The notes: generated by a model from the sequence alone, not told the origin. 62,642 nucleotides of DNA from Candidatus Magasanikbacteria bacterium CG11_big_fil_rev_8_21_14_0_20_39_34 (GCA_002787355.1 PCWN01000011.1:58429-121070); one strand, 5' to 3'; shown: positions 16,090 through 23,869, counted from the stretch's first letter. Numbers and translations are program-made.

Positions 16090-16935
16090 ATGTCTTATAT
16101 TAAGTCACAATCAGAGATAGAGAAGATTCTTGAGGGGGGAAGGCTTATGGGGGAGATACTGGAGAAGTTGGAAAAGATGGTCGCTGTAGGGGGAAATGCC
16201 AAGGAAATTGATACTGCTGCGGAGAAAATGATTCGAGAAGTTGGGGGAATACCTGCATTTAAAGGTTATAAACCAAGTCGGCATGCAACCCCATTTCCGT
16301 CCACGATTTGTGCAAGTTTGAATACAGAAATTGTTCATGGTATTGCAACGGAGGACAAGGTCTTCAAGGAAGGAGATATTTTTAGCATTGATATTGGGAT
16401 GCAGTGGCCGGCAAAATGTGGTGAAGGACAGGATGGTAACGGATTTTTTACTGATACTGCCATTACGGTACCAGTGGGCAAAATTGATGAAAAAACGCGA
16501 CAATTGATGAATGTAACAAAGAAATCCATGTACTTAGGGATAGAGCAGGTACGTGTTGGAAATTCAATTGCAGATATTGGGAAGAAAATACAGCACTACA
16601 TTGATCCACAAGGGTACGGCATCATTCGTGATTTAGTGGGTCATGGAGTGGGGCATAAGCTTCATGAAGATCCAAGAGTTCCCAACTACTATGATAAAGA
16701 GCTTGAAATGTGGGAAATACGTCCAGGGGTTGTCATTGCCATTGAGCCTATGATTACTCTGGGGGATTATGATATTACTACTGGAGAGGATGGTTGGGGA
16801 ATTTTTACAGCAGATGGAAGTCTCAGTGCACACTTTGAGCATACAATAGTGGTAACAGAGAATGGACCCATTGTGGCTACCAAAAGACCAAGTGAAAAAC
16901 TACCGGTAGAAATTGATAACTCTATAGGTATTTAG
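16090..16935 (+). CDS. map: Methionine aminopeptidase type I
   Basis: MAP, 281 residues, removes the initiator Met. Seen: the five metal ligands in DIGMQ..., FTDTAIT, GHGVGHKLHE, AIEPMI and FEHTIVV. Between the two Asp ligands there is an insert of about ten residues (WPAKCGEGQDGNG). It usually sits inside the ribosomal cluster beside adk; here a terminator and the binding-protein unit separate them. It ends 12 bases before ruvX. Confidence 0.96.
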   Translation: MSYIKSQSEIEKILEGGRLMGEILEKLEKMVAVGGNAKEIDTAAEKMIREVGGIPAFKGYKPSRHATPFPSTICASLNTEIVHGIATEDKVFKEGDIFSIDIGMQWPAKCGEGQDGNGFFTDTAITVPVGKIDEKTRQLMNVTKKSMYLGIEQVRVGNSIADIGKKIQHYIDPQGYGIIRDLVGHGVGHKLHEDPRVPNYYDKELEMWEIRPGVVIAIEPMITLGDYDITTGEDGWGIFTADGSLSAHFEHTIVVTENGPIVATKRPSEKLPVEIDNSIGI

Positions 16936-16947
16936 AAAAAATTTCTT

Positions 16948-17337
16948 ATGAATATTTTAGCGATAGATTTTGGAACCAAAAATCTTGGTCTTGCCTGGTG
17001 CAGTGAGGGATTAGATCTTATTCTTCCGTATGGAAGGATTCAAACGCAGAATCCGGAGCAAAGGGATCAAGAGTTGATTGCTTTGGTGAAAAATGAACGC
17101 ATTGAAAAAGTTGTTGTGGGACTTCCACTTGGAATGCAGGGAGAGGAAAATGTGAACACGGAGCGTATACGAAATTTTGTTGAGCATTTGAAGAAACAGT
17201 TAGACATAGAATTTGATTTTGTGGATGAAAGATTTACGACCCAGCAAGCAAGTAATACAGCGGGGGATATCAGCTCGGATGAAAAGTCCGCCATGATAAT
17301 ACTTGAAACATACCTTCAAAAAGCAAAAGATTCATAG
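16948..17337 (+). CDS. ruvX: Holliday junction resolvase-like protein RuvX (YqgF)
   Basis: 129 residues, RNase H fold, linked to 16S rRNA 5' maturation and junction resolution. Seen: ILAIDFGTKNLGLAW with the first catalytic Asp, VVGLPLGMQGEEN with the GLP motif, and DFVDERFTTQQA with the DER motif. It starts 12 bases after map and is followed at once by recO. Confidence 0.94.
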   Translation: MNILAIDFGTKNLGLAWCSEGLDLILPYGRIQTQNPEQRDQELIALVKNERIEKVVVGLPLGMQGEENVNTERIRNFVEHLKKQLDIEFDFVDERFTTQQASNTAGDISSDEKSAMIILETYLQKAKDS

Positions 17338-17352
17338 AACAGATATTTGCGT

Positions 17353-18108
17353 ATGTTTGCTATTGTTTTAAATCGTCGGGATTATCGAGAGTACGATCAG
17401 GTTATTACCCTCTATACACGGGAACATGGGAGAATGGATCTTCTCTCAAGAGGGGTAAAAAAAATTGTTAGCAAAAATACGGCTCACTTGGAGCCGTTTT
17501 CACTTATACAGGTAGAAAGTACACCTGGAAAGGAGTATGGATACATCACAAAAGTGTATAGTATTGAATATTTTTCGGGAATACGCTCTCACCTAGAAAA
17601 AAGTTTGGTGGCACAATATGTCGTGGGGGTACTTGTTCGACTTCTCCAACATAATGAGGCAGATGAACAAATTTTTGATTTAGTTCAAAATTTTCTTTTT
17701 TATCTAGAAAAAATGGATTCATCTGAACATGTAGCATTTTTTTTGGATATTTTCTTTTTGAAATTTTTTTCATTGCTTGGATTTGCACCAGTGACGGATA
17801 GATGCGTAGTATCAAATACGCTTTTTTCTGAATTTAAAAAAGATGAGGATTTTGGATTTTATTTTGCAGGAGGTGGAATTGTGACCAATTCCATTATGGA
17901 GGAAAAGAAAAAGGTTGGAGAACAGATTCTTCTCATGAATAGACCGCAACTCTTTTTATTGAAGCTTTTTTTAGAGAAGGGATTTTCTGCATTTGAGTTT
18001 GATTTTTTTGATTTAAAAGTTGCGACTACTTTGCATAAGACAGTTTACGAATATGTTCTCTACCACAATGAGTATGAACTGAGAGACTGGTCTCGATTGA
18101 ATTTTTAG
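17353..18108 (+). CDS. recO: DNA repair protein RecO
   Basis: About 251 residues. Seen: an N-terminal OB fold with IVLNRRDYREYDQVITLYTR and GRMDLLSRGVKK, then the helical part with SLVAQYVVGVLVRLL. The usual C-terminal zinc cysteines of some RecO proteins are missing. The frame opens with TTG at 17347; I prefer the ATG at 17353. It follows ruvX by 15 bases, probably the same operon, and loads RecA in recombinational repair. Confidence 0.88.
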   Translation: MFAIVLNRRDYREYDQVITLYTREHGRMDLLSRGVKKIVSKNTAHLEPFSLIQVESTPGKEYGYITKVYSIEYFSGIRSHLEKSLVAQYVVGVLVRLLQHNEADEQIFDLVQNFLFYLEKMDSSEHVAFFLDIFFLKFFSLLGFAPVTDRCVVSNTLFSEFKKDEDFGFYFAGGGIVTNSIMEEKKKVGEQILLMNRPQLFLLKLFLEKGFSAFEFDFFDLKVATTLHKTVYEYVLYHNEYELRDWSRLNF

Positions 18109-18184
18109 AGCCTACATGTTATGCTAATTCCATTCCAATATGGATATCTTTATTCCTCCCGTCCAGGGAACTAAGCGTTTTTTT

Positions 18185-19906
18185 ATGAAAAAAATAGCAT
18201 ATACATTACTTATATCTGGATTTTTATTTTTCGCTGGGGCGGTACATGCTCAGGAAAACTGTCCCGATCTTCAATCCTATGATGTATTTAGCCCACATGG
18301 GAGCAATGCCGTGTACATGTTGAATAAAAATAGCGAAATGGTTCCATTTCCCAATGATGACGTATATAAAAGTTGGTTTGATGATTATAGTATAGTCCAA
18401 GATGTGGACCCTACTTGCATTACCTATAAGTCTCCTCAAAGGGCACCATTTTTTGTAGATTATAGGTCCGGTTCTCGTATTTTGAAGCGACCTCTTTCTC
18501 CAAAGTTATATGTGATCAAGCAGGGTAACGTACTTGCGCCAGTGAATGATGGGAAAATTTTGGAAAACTGGTATGGAAAGGACTGGTCAAAACTCATTCG
18601 AGATGTCTCTGACGAACTTCTTACCAGCTATGAAAGGTCTTCTGATGTAATAGAAGATGGGAAGCCTTTTGACGGGATGTATATTGAAAAGGATGGTGTA
18701 GAGTACATTCTTTCTCAAGAAAAACTTCAAAAGATAGATAGAAAACTTCCACTTGGAATGAAAAATGCTCTCGTGCATATGGAAGGAGATGTTGTTTCAC
18801 TTCCACCTATTTCCATGGATGATCCAGCATCAATTTTGCCGCTTCGAGAGAAGATGATTGATCTTATTCCATACAGTAACGAAGAACTTGGTTTTCATTT
18901 GGAATATCCAAGCAACTTTGATTTAGTGGAGGGATCCATCTTGGGAGACAATATTATATCATTTGTATCTCCACAAGAAAGTCAGGGTGATTTATTTTAT
19001 GAGAGTTTCAGTGTCTTGGTAGATGATGCTACAGGAACTCTGGAAGAGTATAGTGATGATGTGGTATCACGACTAACAGATTATTTTACGGATTTTCAAC
19101 TTGTTGATTCAAAACTTTTAGAGCAAAAAGATGGTGTCCTTTATCCTACAAAAAAATTGGTATACAGTACAACACAATTTGGAAAGGAGATACGCACCAT
19201 TCAGTTTATTACTTTAAAAGACAACAAGGGATATCTATTAACTTTTGTAATGCCTGCAGAAATTTTTCCAAAATTTTCTGAAACGGTAAATTATGTGAGA
19301 AATTCATTTAGAATTGTAGAGGGGAGTACTATAAAAGAGGATGAGGAAGTTCCATCACAAGTTTTTGAGGGTATACAGTACAGACCAATGAGTAATACTC
19401 AGGATAATATTATTGGAAATCCTGACGCAAAAATTACCATTCTTGAGTATACAGATTTGGAATGTCCTTTTTGTGCATCATTTTATGAGACTACCAATAA
19501 GCTTTTGGATACCTATAAAGGGAAAGTACGATTGGTAGTGAGGCACTTTCCACTTTTTGAGCTTCATGAACATGCATTACCACTTGCAAATGGGGCACAG
19601 TGTGCTGCACAACAAGGAAAGTTTAAAGAGTACCTTGACGCCGTATTTGCTGACCAGTTGGAAGCTGTAACTGCAGGAAATATTTTTCTTGCTCAAAAAA
19701 TTGGATTGAATATGGTTCAATTTAACCTCTGTCTTCAAGATAAAAGAACGGAGGAAGATGTACTTTTAGATAGAGATGATGCTTTGAAAGCCGGTGCAGA
19801 TGGAACGCCATATTCTCTTTTAATTGGTCCAAATGGAGAAGTGCAGATCATTTTGGGGGCACAGCGTTATGAATCGGTCAGTGCTCTTATAGATAAAATG
19901 CTTTAG
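18185..19906 (+). CDS. Secreted fusion: CPR surface domain, PsbP/DcrB-like domain, DsbA-like thioredoxin
   Basis: 573 residues from the ATG at 18185 (the frame opens at 18140, but the signal peptide begins at 18185: KKIAYTLLISGFLFFAGAVHA). Residues ~25-215 resemble a domain I know from CPR envelope proteins (AVYMLNKNSEMVPFPND, then YKSWFDDY, GSRILKRP, WYGKDWSKLI). Residues ~235-380 resemble PsbP/DcrB (LGFHLEYPSNFDLVEG). The C-terminus is a DsbA/BdbD thiol oxidoreductase with C427-P-F-C430 and a cis-Pro-like GTPYSLL. It probably makes disulfides at the cell surface; the next plus-strand gene encodes a cysteine-paired surface protein. Confidence 0.85.
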   Translation: MKKIAYTLLISGFLFFAGAVHAQENCPDLQSYDVFSPHGSNAVYMLNKNSEMVPFPNDDVYKSWFDDYSIVQDVDPTCITYKSPQRAPFFVDYRSGSRILKRPLSPKLYVIKQGNVLAPVNDGKILENWYGKDWSKLIRDVSDELLTSYERSSDVIEDGKPFDGMYIEKDGVEYILSQEKLQKIDRKLPLGMKNALVHMEGDVVSLPPISMDDPASILPLREKMIDLIPYSNEELGFHLEYPSNFDLVEGSILGDNIISFVSPQESQGDLFYESFSVLVDDATGTLEEYSDDVVSRLTDYFTDFQLVDSKLLEQKDGVLYPTKKLVYSTTQFGKEIRTIQFITLKDNKGYLLTFVMPAEIFPKFSETVNYVRNSFRIVEGSTIKEDEEVPSQVFEGIQYRPMSNTQDNIIGNPDAKITILEYTDLECPFCASFYETTNKLLDTYKGKVRLVVRHFPLFELHEHALPLANGAQCAAQQGKFKEYLDAVFADQLEAVTAGNIFLAQKIGLNMVQFNLCLQDKRTEEDVLLDRDDALKAGADGTPYSLLIGPNGEVQIILGAQRYESVSALIDKML

Positions 19907-19922
19907 AATCGTTCTGAGAAAT

Positions 19923-19952
19923 AAAAAAATCCGGAATATACCGGATTTTTTT
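19923..19952 (+). terminator. Terminator after the DsbA fusion gene
   Basis: AAAAAATCCGG pairs with CCGGATTTTTT around AATATA, followed by T residues. Confidence 0.9.
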
Positions 19953-20038
19953 ATTTCAAACTGATTTTAATATTCTTCAAATCAATTTTTGATTTTTGGG
20001 AGCCTCTGGGTAGAAGGCTCCCTCTTTGGTAGGAAACG

Positions 20039-20362
20039 TCAGGCAATGCCGCCGCAAGAGGAAGGAAAGAAGATGAAGAGAAGGATGAGGAGGCCTACGA
20101 TGAGCCAGAAGAGACTCCAGATGAGGTTCCCACCATGCCAGAGCATGCGGGTCCACCTTCGCAGGTGGGCCACTCGCTTGCGTCTACTTGGAGGCGTCCA
20201 GTGGTCTCTTTCTTCTGCTTCTTCTTCGAGAGCATCTCCGAGCTGGTGGGCATGATACTCCACCTGAGCCCGCTTGGCTCCGAAGAATCGGAGGATGGAG
20301 ATGCCCAGCATGACAAGTACGATGATCAGTACGATGGATCCCCAACCAAAGAACACGCACAT
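20039..20362 (-). CDS. Small membrane protein with foreign-looking codon use
   Basis: 107 residues, not recognised. Topology: an N-terminal hydrophobic segment (about 6-26), a charged middle (about 30-80) and a second hydrophobic segment (about 82-101). Codons mostly end in C or G (ATC, CTC, TTC, GCC), unlike the AT-rich neighbours, and a GAGAGGG Shine-Dalgarno-like sequence lies just before the ATG, rare in this window. It runs against its neighbours, and its 3' side ends in a GGGAGCCT/AGGCTCCC hairpin (19998-20022). Composition suggests transfer or unusual selection. Confidence 0.75.
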   Translation of the reverse strand: MCVFFGWGSIVLIIVLVMLGISILRFFGAKRAQVEYHAHQLGDALEEEAEERDHWTPPSRRKRVAHLRRWTRMLWHGGNLIWSLFWLIVGLLILLFIFFPSSCGGIA

Positions 20363-20386
20363 GGTTCCCTCTCAAATTTGTCTGCG

Positions 20387-20421
20387 TTTATACAAAAAGC
20401 ATGATATGTTTTCTGTATAAA
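20387..20421 (-). repeat. Hairpin in the leader of the small membrane gene
   Basis: TTTATACA (20387-20394) pairs with TGTATAAA (20414-20421), with an inner AAAA/TTTT arm. It lies between the minus-strand promoter and the start at 20362. Confidence 0.55.
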
Positions 20422-20439
20422 TGAAGTCATGAATGGTTC

Positions 20440-20515
20440 AATGTAGCCTAAATTGAGCCATTTGTCAAGGAAGTTCGGCTTTAATTACCCTTGACAAAAT
20501 GCTCAATTTAGGCTA
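20440..20515. promoter_or_regulatory. Large palindrome carrying back-to-back promoters
   Basis: TAGCCTAAATTGAGC (20444-20458) pairs with GCTCAATTTAGGCTA (20501-20515), all 15 positions, and the inner ATTTGTCAAGG/CCTTGACAAAAT arms continue it around an 18-base centre. Each arm holds an outward-facing TTGACA. Minus strand: TTGACA 20468-20463, 17 bases, TACATT 20445-20440. Plus strand: TTGACA 20491-20496, 17 bases, a weak TAGGCT 20514-20519. It would drive the small membrane gene one way and the large surface protein gene the other. Confidence 0.65.
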
Positions 20516-20558
20516 GGCTAAGCAAAATACTTCTTTTTAAAGGTATACAAAAAGGTTT

Positions 20559-22958
20559 ATGAAATCAGTTTTTTCTTTTTTTCTTTTAATTACCAGCCTG
20601 TTACTTTTTCCTTCTTTGGTAAGAGCACAGACTGCAACCATCCCGGAGAGAGTATTGCTTTCTGTAGGGGCAAGCAGCAGCATCGCAGAACCTAGGCAAC
20701 AGGTATATTTTGTGGCCAAAACCCAAAATTTTCAGAACTTAAAAAAGATAGATCTCTACGTTGGGGACCAATTGGCAAACAGCTGCACAGATACCAATGT
20801 ATGCGGTTTCTTAGGTGGGCCCTATGATAATTATCCAGACAAAAATTTTACATATTATGCTGTTGGCTATGAGTATTCTGGTTTGATCAATGAAACGGGA
20901 AGAAAAACAATTAATATTCAAAAAGAAAAAATTCCAGAAGCTTCTTTGGATCTCTTTGCTATTGCTCAAAATGCTCCAAAGATTATTACACCTGGTAATA
21001 ATGAAATTTTAGAGGTTTCTCCTCGGGCTGTACGACTTTCTTGGAGACGAATAGAAAATGCAAATGGATATGAAGTTGAGCACGCCTATGCAAGCGGTGA
21101 AGATGTTCATTTTGCAAATCCAGTGTACTTTTCTGTAAATCAAAATAGCATTTATCTTCAGGATTATCTTTACGGGTATGGTGCATTCCGTTATAGAGTT
21201 CGTGCAATATTTCAAAATGGAACATTTGGGAACTGGTCTGGATATCAATACTATACTTTGCATTCACCATATTATGGAAAATCTTCTGAATCAAACATTA
21301 CTATTACACCAAGTACATTCACTCCTTTAGAAGGGGAGAGAATAAAGGTTGTGGCAAAGATAAAGAATAGAAAAATTGTTAACACGATTAAAATATATTT
21401 TAATGGAGAATTAAAAATGCATTGTGTAAATAGTGCAAATTGTGAGGCGGATATTGGACCCTTCTATGGAAATTCTGGAAGACAACTTAAAATATCTGCC
21501 GAATATTCTTCAGAAAAAGAATCAGGATCTGCTCAGAATGAAATATTGGTGGGTAAAACAATTGCAAAGTCTCCTGCTATCACATATCCAGAAAAGTATG
21601 GGCATGATTTTGCAAAAAATAGACCGAGTATTATGTGGGGATCGGTAAAACTTGCTTTGATGTATCAGTTGGATGTTGACTGTTTAAGTTGCAAGGGATT
21701 AGAAAAAAATGACTCCGATGCAGATTACTCCACAAAGGATACTACCATTACCCTTTCAAATGTATCTACTCAAAGAGAGTCATATCGCGTACGTATTCGT
21801 GCTGTATATCCTTCAGAAGATGGACGATCATATTACTCCCCTTGGTCAGATTTTGTATATTTTGTGTATGGGGATAATGGAGAGGTGAATCCACATAATG
21901 TTGATGCTCCATTTTTTCAACCATCTTTGAAACTTGTGGACGAAGAACGAAAGATTGCTATCACCTCAGACAAGCTGGTTGTAAAAGAAAATGGATATAT
22001 TACATTGACTGCAGAAACGGTAGATAAAAAACCCGCACAAAAAATTGTAATATCCGTAAATAAGAAGGCAGAAAAAACATGCACAAATTCGTCTATTTGT
22101 GTGTTAACATTGAAAGATTTTGAAAGTTTTTCAGATGAATATGTTCTATATAGTGCGCATTTATATACAGAGACGGGTTTCAATAATTGGACGGGATACA
22201 AAAAATTTAAAGTAGCATTTTCTTCTACTCATGCAGAAAAGTCTTCCTTTGGGAGTGAACAAGAATCAAAGCCTTCAACACTTACTTTACCTAATATTTT
22301 GCGACCAACAAATTATGACACATTAAAAAATTATCCTCGTGTTGTATATTTGGCATGGTCAGAAGTAGATGCGGCAAGTTCATATGAAGTAGAGGTTTAT
22401 TGCAAAACATGTAATCTTACTGAGTGGGATTGGAAAAAGAAATATTTTTCTCGAAGTGTAAATTTTTCTCTTCCAGCTTTAGAAAAAGATGATATGTATG
22501 CTGTGCGTGTTCGAGGAGTTTCAGCGGATCAAGTAGATCCTTGGTCTTCATTCTCATATTTTTACTACGAGACCAAAGTTGGGGGGAATGATGATAGGTT
22601 TGTCCTTCCGCGTGGTTCAGAAGTCAAAAAAGATATTACTCCCGTATTGGACGATACTCCATTGACTATTTCTCCCAAGTCTGATGAGGTACTCAAAGGA
22701 AAGAACTTGAAACCACAATTTGTGTGGGGACCCGTCTACAATGCGGTGAAGTATGAAATTTCCGTATTTTGTAAGAGTTGTACAAGCAATTTTGAGTTAG
22801 AATATAATACCTGGCATTTTTCATCGGAAGAGCCATATTTTTCTATGCCGGAACCATTACGAAAAAACGGAGTATATGTCATTCAAGTCAGGGCGGTTCT
22901 GAAAGATGGAGCATATTCTCCTTGGTCAAAACAAAGATTTTTTCAGTACGAAAATTAA
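20559..22958 (+). CDS. Large secreted Ig/FN3-like repeat protein
   Basis: 799 residues with a signal peptide (KSVFSFFLLITSLLLFPSLVRAQ). The rest alternates two beta-sandwich-like modules. Three modules carry a Cys-x5-Cys pair (CTDTNVC, CVNSANC, CTNSSIC) and look Ig-like; four look like fibronectin III (VRLSWRRIENANGYEVE, YRVRIRAVYP, YAVRVRGVS, YVIQVRAVL), three of them with CxxC (CLSC, CKTC, CKSC). There is no anchor motif that I can see. It is probably a surface adhesin or envelope protein stabilised by disulfides, and the DsbA-type fusion upstream is the obvious partner. Confidence 0.82.
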   Translation: MKSVFSFFLLITSLLLFPSLVRAQTATIPERVLLSVGASSSIAEPRQQVYFVAKTQNFQNLKKIDLYVGDQLANSCTDTNVCGFLGGPYDNYPDKNFTYYAVGYEYSGLINETGRKTINIQKEKIPEASLDLFAIAQNAPKIITPGNNEILEVSPRAVRLSWRRIENANGYEVEHAYASGEDVHFANPVYFSVNQNSIYLQDYLYGYGAFRYRVRAIFQNGTFGNWSGYQYYTLHSPYYGKSSESNITITPSTFTPLEGERIKVVAKIKNRKIVNTIKIYFNGELKMHCVNSANCEADIGPFYGNSGRQLKISAEYSSEKESGSAQNEILVGKTIAKSPAITYPEKYGHDFAKNRPSIMWGSVKLALMYQLDVDCLSCKGLEKNDSDADYSTKDTTITLSNVSTQRESYRVRIRAVYPSEDGRSYYSPWSDFVYFVYGDNGEVNPHNVDAPFFQPSLKLVDEERKIAITSDKLVVKENGYITLTAETVDKKPAQKIVISVNKKAEKTCTNSSICVLTLKDFESFSDEYVLYSAHLYTETGFNNWTGYKKFKVAFSSTHAEKSSFGSEQESKPSTLTLPNILRPTNYDTLKNYPRVVYLAWSEVDAASSYEVEVYCKTCNLTEWDWKKKYFSRSVNFSLPALEKDDMYAVRVRGVSADQVDPWSSFSYFYYETKVGGNDDRFVLPRGSEVKKDITPVLDDTPLTISPKSDEVLKGKNLKPQFVWGPVYNAVKYEISVFCKSCTSNFELEYNTWHFSSEEPYFSMPEPLRKNGVYVIQVRAVLKDGAYSPWSKQRFFQYEN

Positions 22959-22983
22959 CTAAATTTAGGTTAAATAGTAATAC

Positions 22984-23012
22984 TTGACGAAATTTTTTAA
23001 AATTGCTATAGT
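22984..23012 (+). promoter_or_regulatory. Promoter of the tRNA-Asn unit
   Basis: TTGACG (22984-22989), 17-base spacer, TATAGT (23007-23012). The start would fall at about 23019-23022, at or just before the ATG of the leader peptide, which would make that message leaderless or nearly so. Confidence 0.82.
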
Positions 23013-23021
23013 GAAAATACT

Positions 23022-23072
23022 ATGAAAAGCAGACATGCAAACAATAATAATGGTAATAATACACTCCGGTAG
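23022..23072 (+). CDS. Asn-rich leader peptide ahead of tRNA-Asn
   Basis: A 16-codon frame, MKSRHANNNNGNNTLR, then TAG at 23070-23072. Six of the sixteen codons are Asn (AAC, AAT, AAT, AAT, then GGT, AAT, AAT at 23041-23060). The stop codon lies in the loop between two pairing segments, as in the trp leader. It sits directly after a good promoter and before a terminator and a tRNA-Asn gene. The Asn match between leader codons and the downstream tRNA is the main argument for function. No protein evidence can be had from sequence alone. Confidence 0.65.
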   Translation: MKSRHANNNNGNNTLR

Positions 23073-23125
23073 GTCGGTGTAGGTTTTCATATATAAAACA
23101 TACTCCGGCGAAAGTCGGAGTTTTT
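23061..23125 (+). promoter_or_regulatory. Attenuator with competing hairpins before tRNA-Asn
   Basis: Segment 1 ACACT..CC (23061-23067), segment 2 GTCGGTGT (23073-23080), segment 3 ACTCCGGC (23102-23109), segment 4 GTCGGAGT (23114-23121). 3:4 is an 8-bp stem with a GAAA loop followed by TTTTT, an intrinsic terminator 3 bases before the tRNA. 2:3 pairs 7 of 8 with one mismatch (one G-T), an antiterminator. 1:2 pairs by ACACT/GGTGT plus CC/GG. A ribosome held at the later Asn codons would mask segment 1 and favour 2:3; one reaching the stop would cover segment 2 and favour 3:4. Confidence 0.65.
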
Positions 23126-23128
23126 CAT

Positions 23129-23200
23129 TCCCAGATAGTTCAGTGGTAGAACGCAGCGCTGTTAACGCTGATGTCCCTGGTTCGAATCCAGGTCTGGGAG
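23129..23200 (+). tRNA. tRNA-Asn (anticodon GTT)
   Basis: Full cloverleaf of 72 bases: acceptor TCCCAGA/TCTGGGA, D-arm with AGTGGTAGA, anticodon stem CAGCG/CGCTG with loop CTGTTAA (anticodon 23161-23163), T-arm with GGTTCGAATCC, discriminator G. CCA is not encoded. It is the only tRNA I find in the window, alone in its transcription unit behind an attenuator and before a terminator. Confidence 0.97.
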
Positions 23201-23207
23201 CCCCAAC

Positions 23208-23239
23208 AAAAGACACTTCAAATAAGGAGTGTCTTTTTC
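23208..23239 (+). terminator. Terminator after tRNA-Asn
   Basis: AAAAGACACT (23208-23217) pairs with AGTGTCTTTT (23228-23237) and a T-run follows, closing the tRNA unit. Confidence 0.88.
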
Positions 23240-23277
23240 TTGACTTATATTTTTTAATCCCTAATACTATAGAATAT

Positions 23278-23781
23278 ATGGATGATGTATATATTGGAAA
23301 AGGAAAACTTGCAGGAAAAGGCGTGTTTGCAGCACGGGATTTTGAGGTTGGTGAAGTAGTTAAATATTATGATTTGATTCCCCTTAGTGAAGGAGATTTT
23401 GTTGCATTACCAAAAAGTGAACATATGTTCGTCCATTCTTTTTGGGGAAAGATGTATTTATTTCCTGAACCATCTCGCTATACCAACCATAGTCCAAATC
23501 CAAATACCAGATCAGATTTAGAGCGGATGTGTGATATCGCGGTAAAGCCTATAAAAAAGGGAGAAATGATTACAATCAACGCCACAAATGAGATAAAAAA
23601 TGAATTGAAAACATTTATTGAAGTATACGAAGAGGGAAAGACTATTAACAATTTTGATTGGCTAAAAGGAGGGTACAGAAATGCGGTTGTAAGTTATAAG
23701 GCCGATGATATCAAGAAAAGGATTGATTTGAAGCGAGTGAATGGGAATTGGAAAATTTTGAATGAAGTATTGGGTCAATGA
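23278..23781 (+). CDS. SET-domain protein, putative lysine methyltransferase
   Basis: 167 residues from the ATG at 23278; the frame stays open back through the tRNA gene, which cannot be coding. Seen: GKGKLAGKGVFAARDFEVGE, the opening strand of SET domains, SRYTNHSPNPNTR matching the NHS..PN SAM-binding core, and a later KGEMITINATNE region. Bacterial stand-alone SET proteins methylate lysines on proteins, but the target here is unknown. It ends in TGA. It is separated from the tRNA unit by a terminator. Confidence 0.85.
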   Translation: MDDVYIGKGKLAGKGVFAARDFEVGEVVKYYDLIPLSEGDFVALPKSEHMFVHSFWGKMYLFPEPSRYTNHSPNPNTRSDLERMCDIAVKPIKKGEMITINATNEIKNELKTFIEVYEEGKTINNFDWLKGGYRNAVVSYKADDIKKRIDLKRVNGNWKILNEVLGQ

Positions 23782-23816
23782 AGCTAACAGTTCTAATATG
23801 TTCAGTAGGGGGAGCT

Positions 23817-23845
23817 TTGCAGTTCGTGGCTTTTTCATATATACT
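23817..23845 (+). promoter_or_regulatory. Promoter of the flavin-type oxidase gene
   Basis: TTGCAG (23817-23822), 17-base spacer, TATACT (23840-23845), about 25 bases before the ATG at 23870. Confidence 0.7.
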
Positions 23846-23869
23846 CATCACATATAAAAAGCATACTGT

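Noticed and set aside
20000-20360. RNase P RNA or tmRNA in the GC-rich island
   Set aside because: No RNase P core (GAGGAAAGTCC, ACAGAAA) and no tRNA-like ends; the minus-strand frame with membrane segments, a ribosome site and consistent codon bias explains it better.
20135-20404. Plus-strand frame over the GC-rich gene
   Set aside because: Low-complexity acidic product, antisense to the better-supported minus-strand gene.
23143-23277. Long start for the SET protein
   Set aside because: It would be read from within the tRNA-Asn gene and across a terminator; the SET homology begins at 23278.
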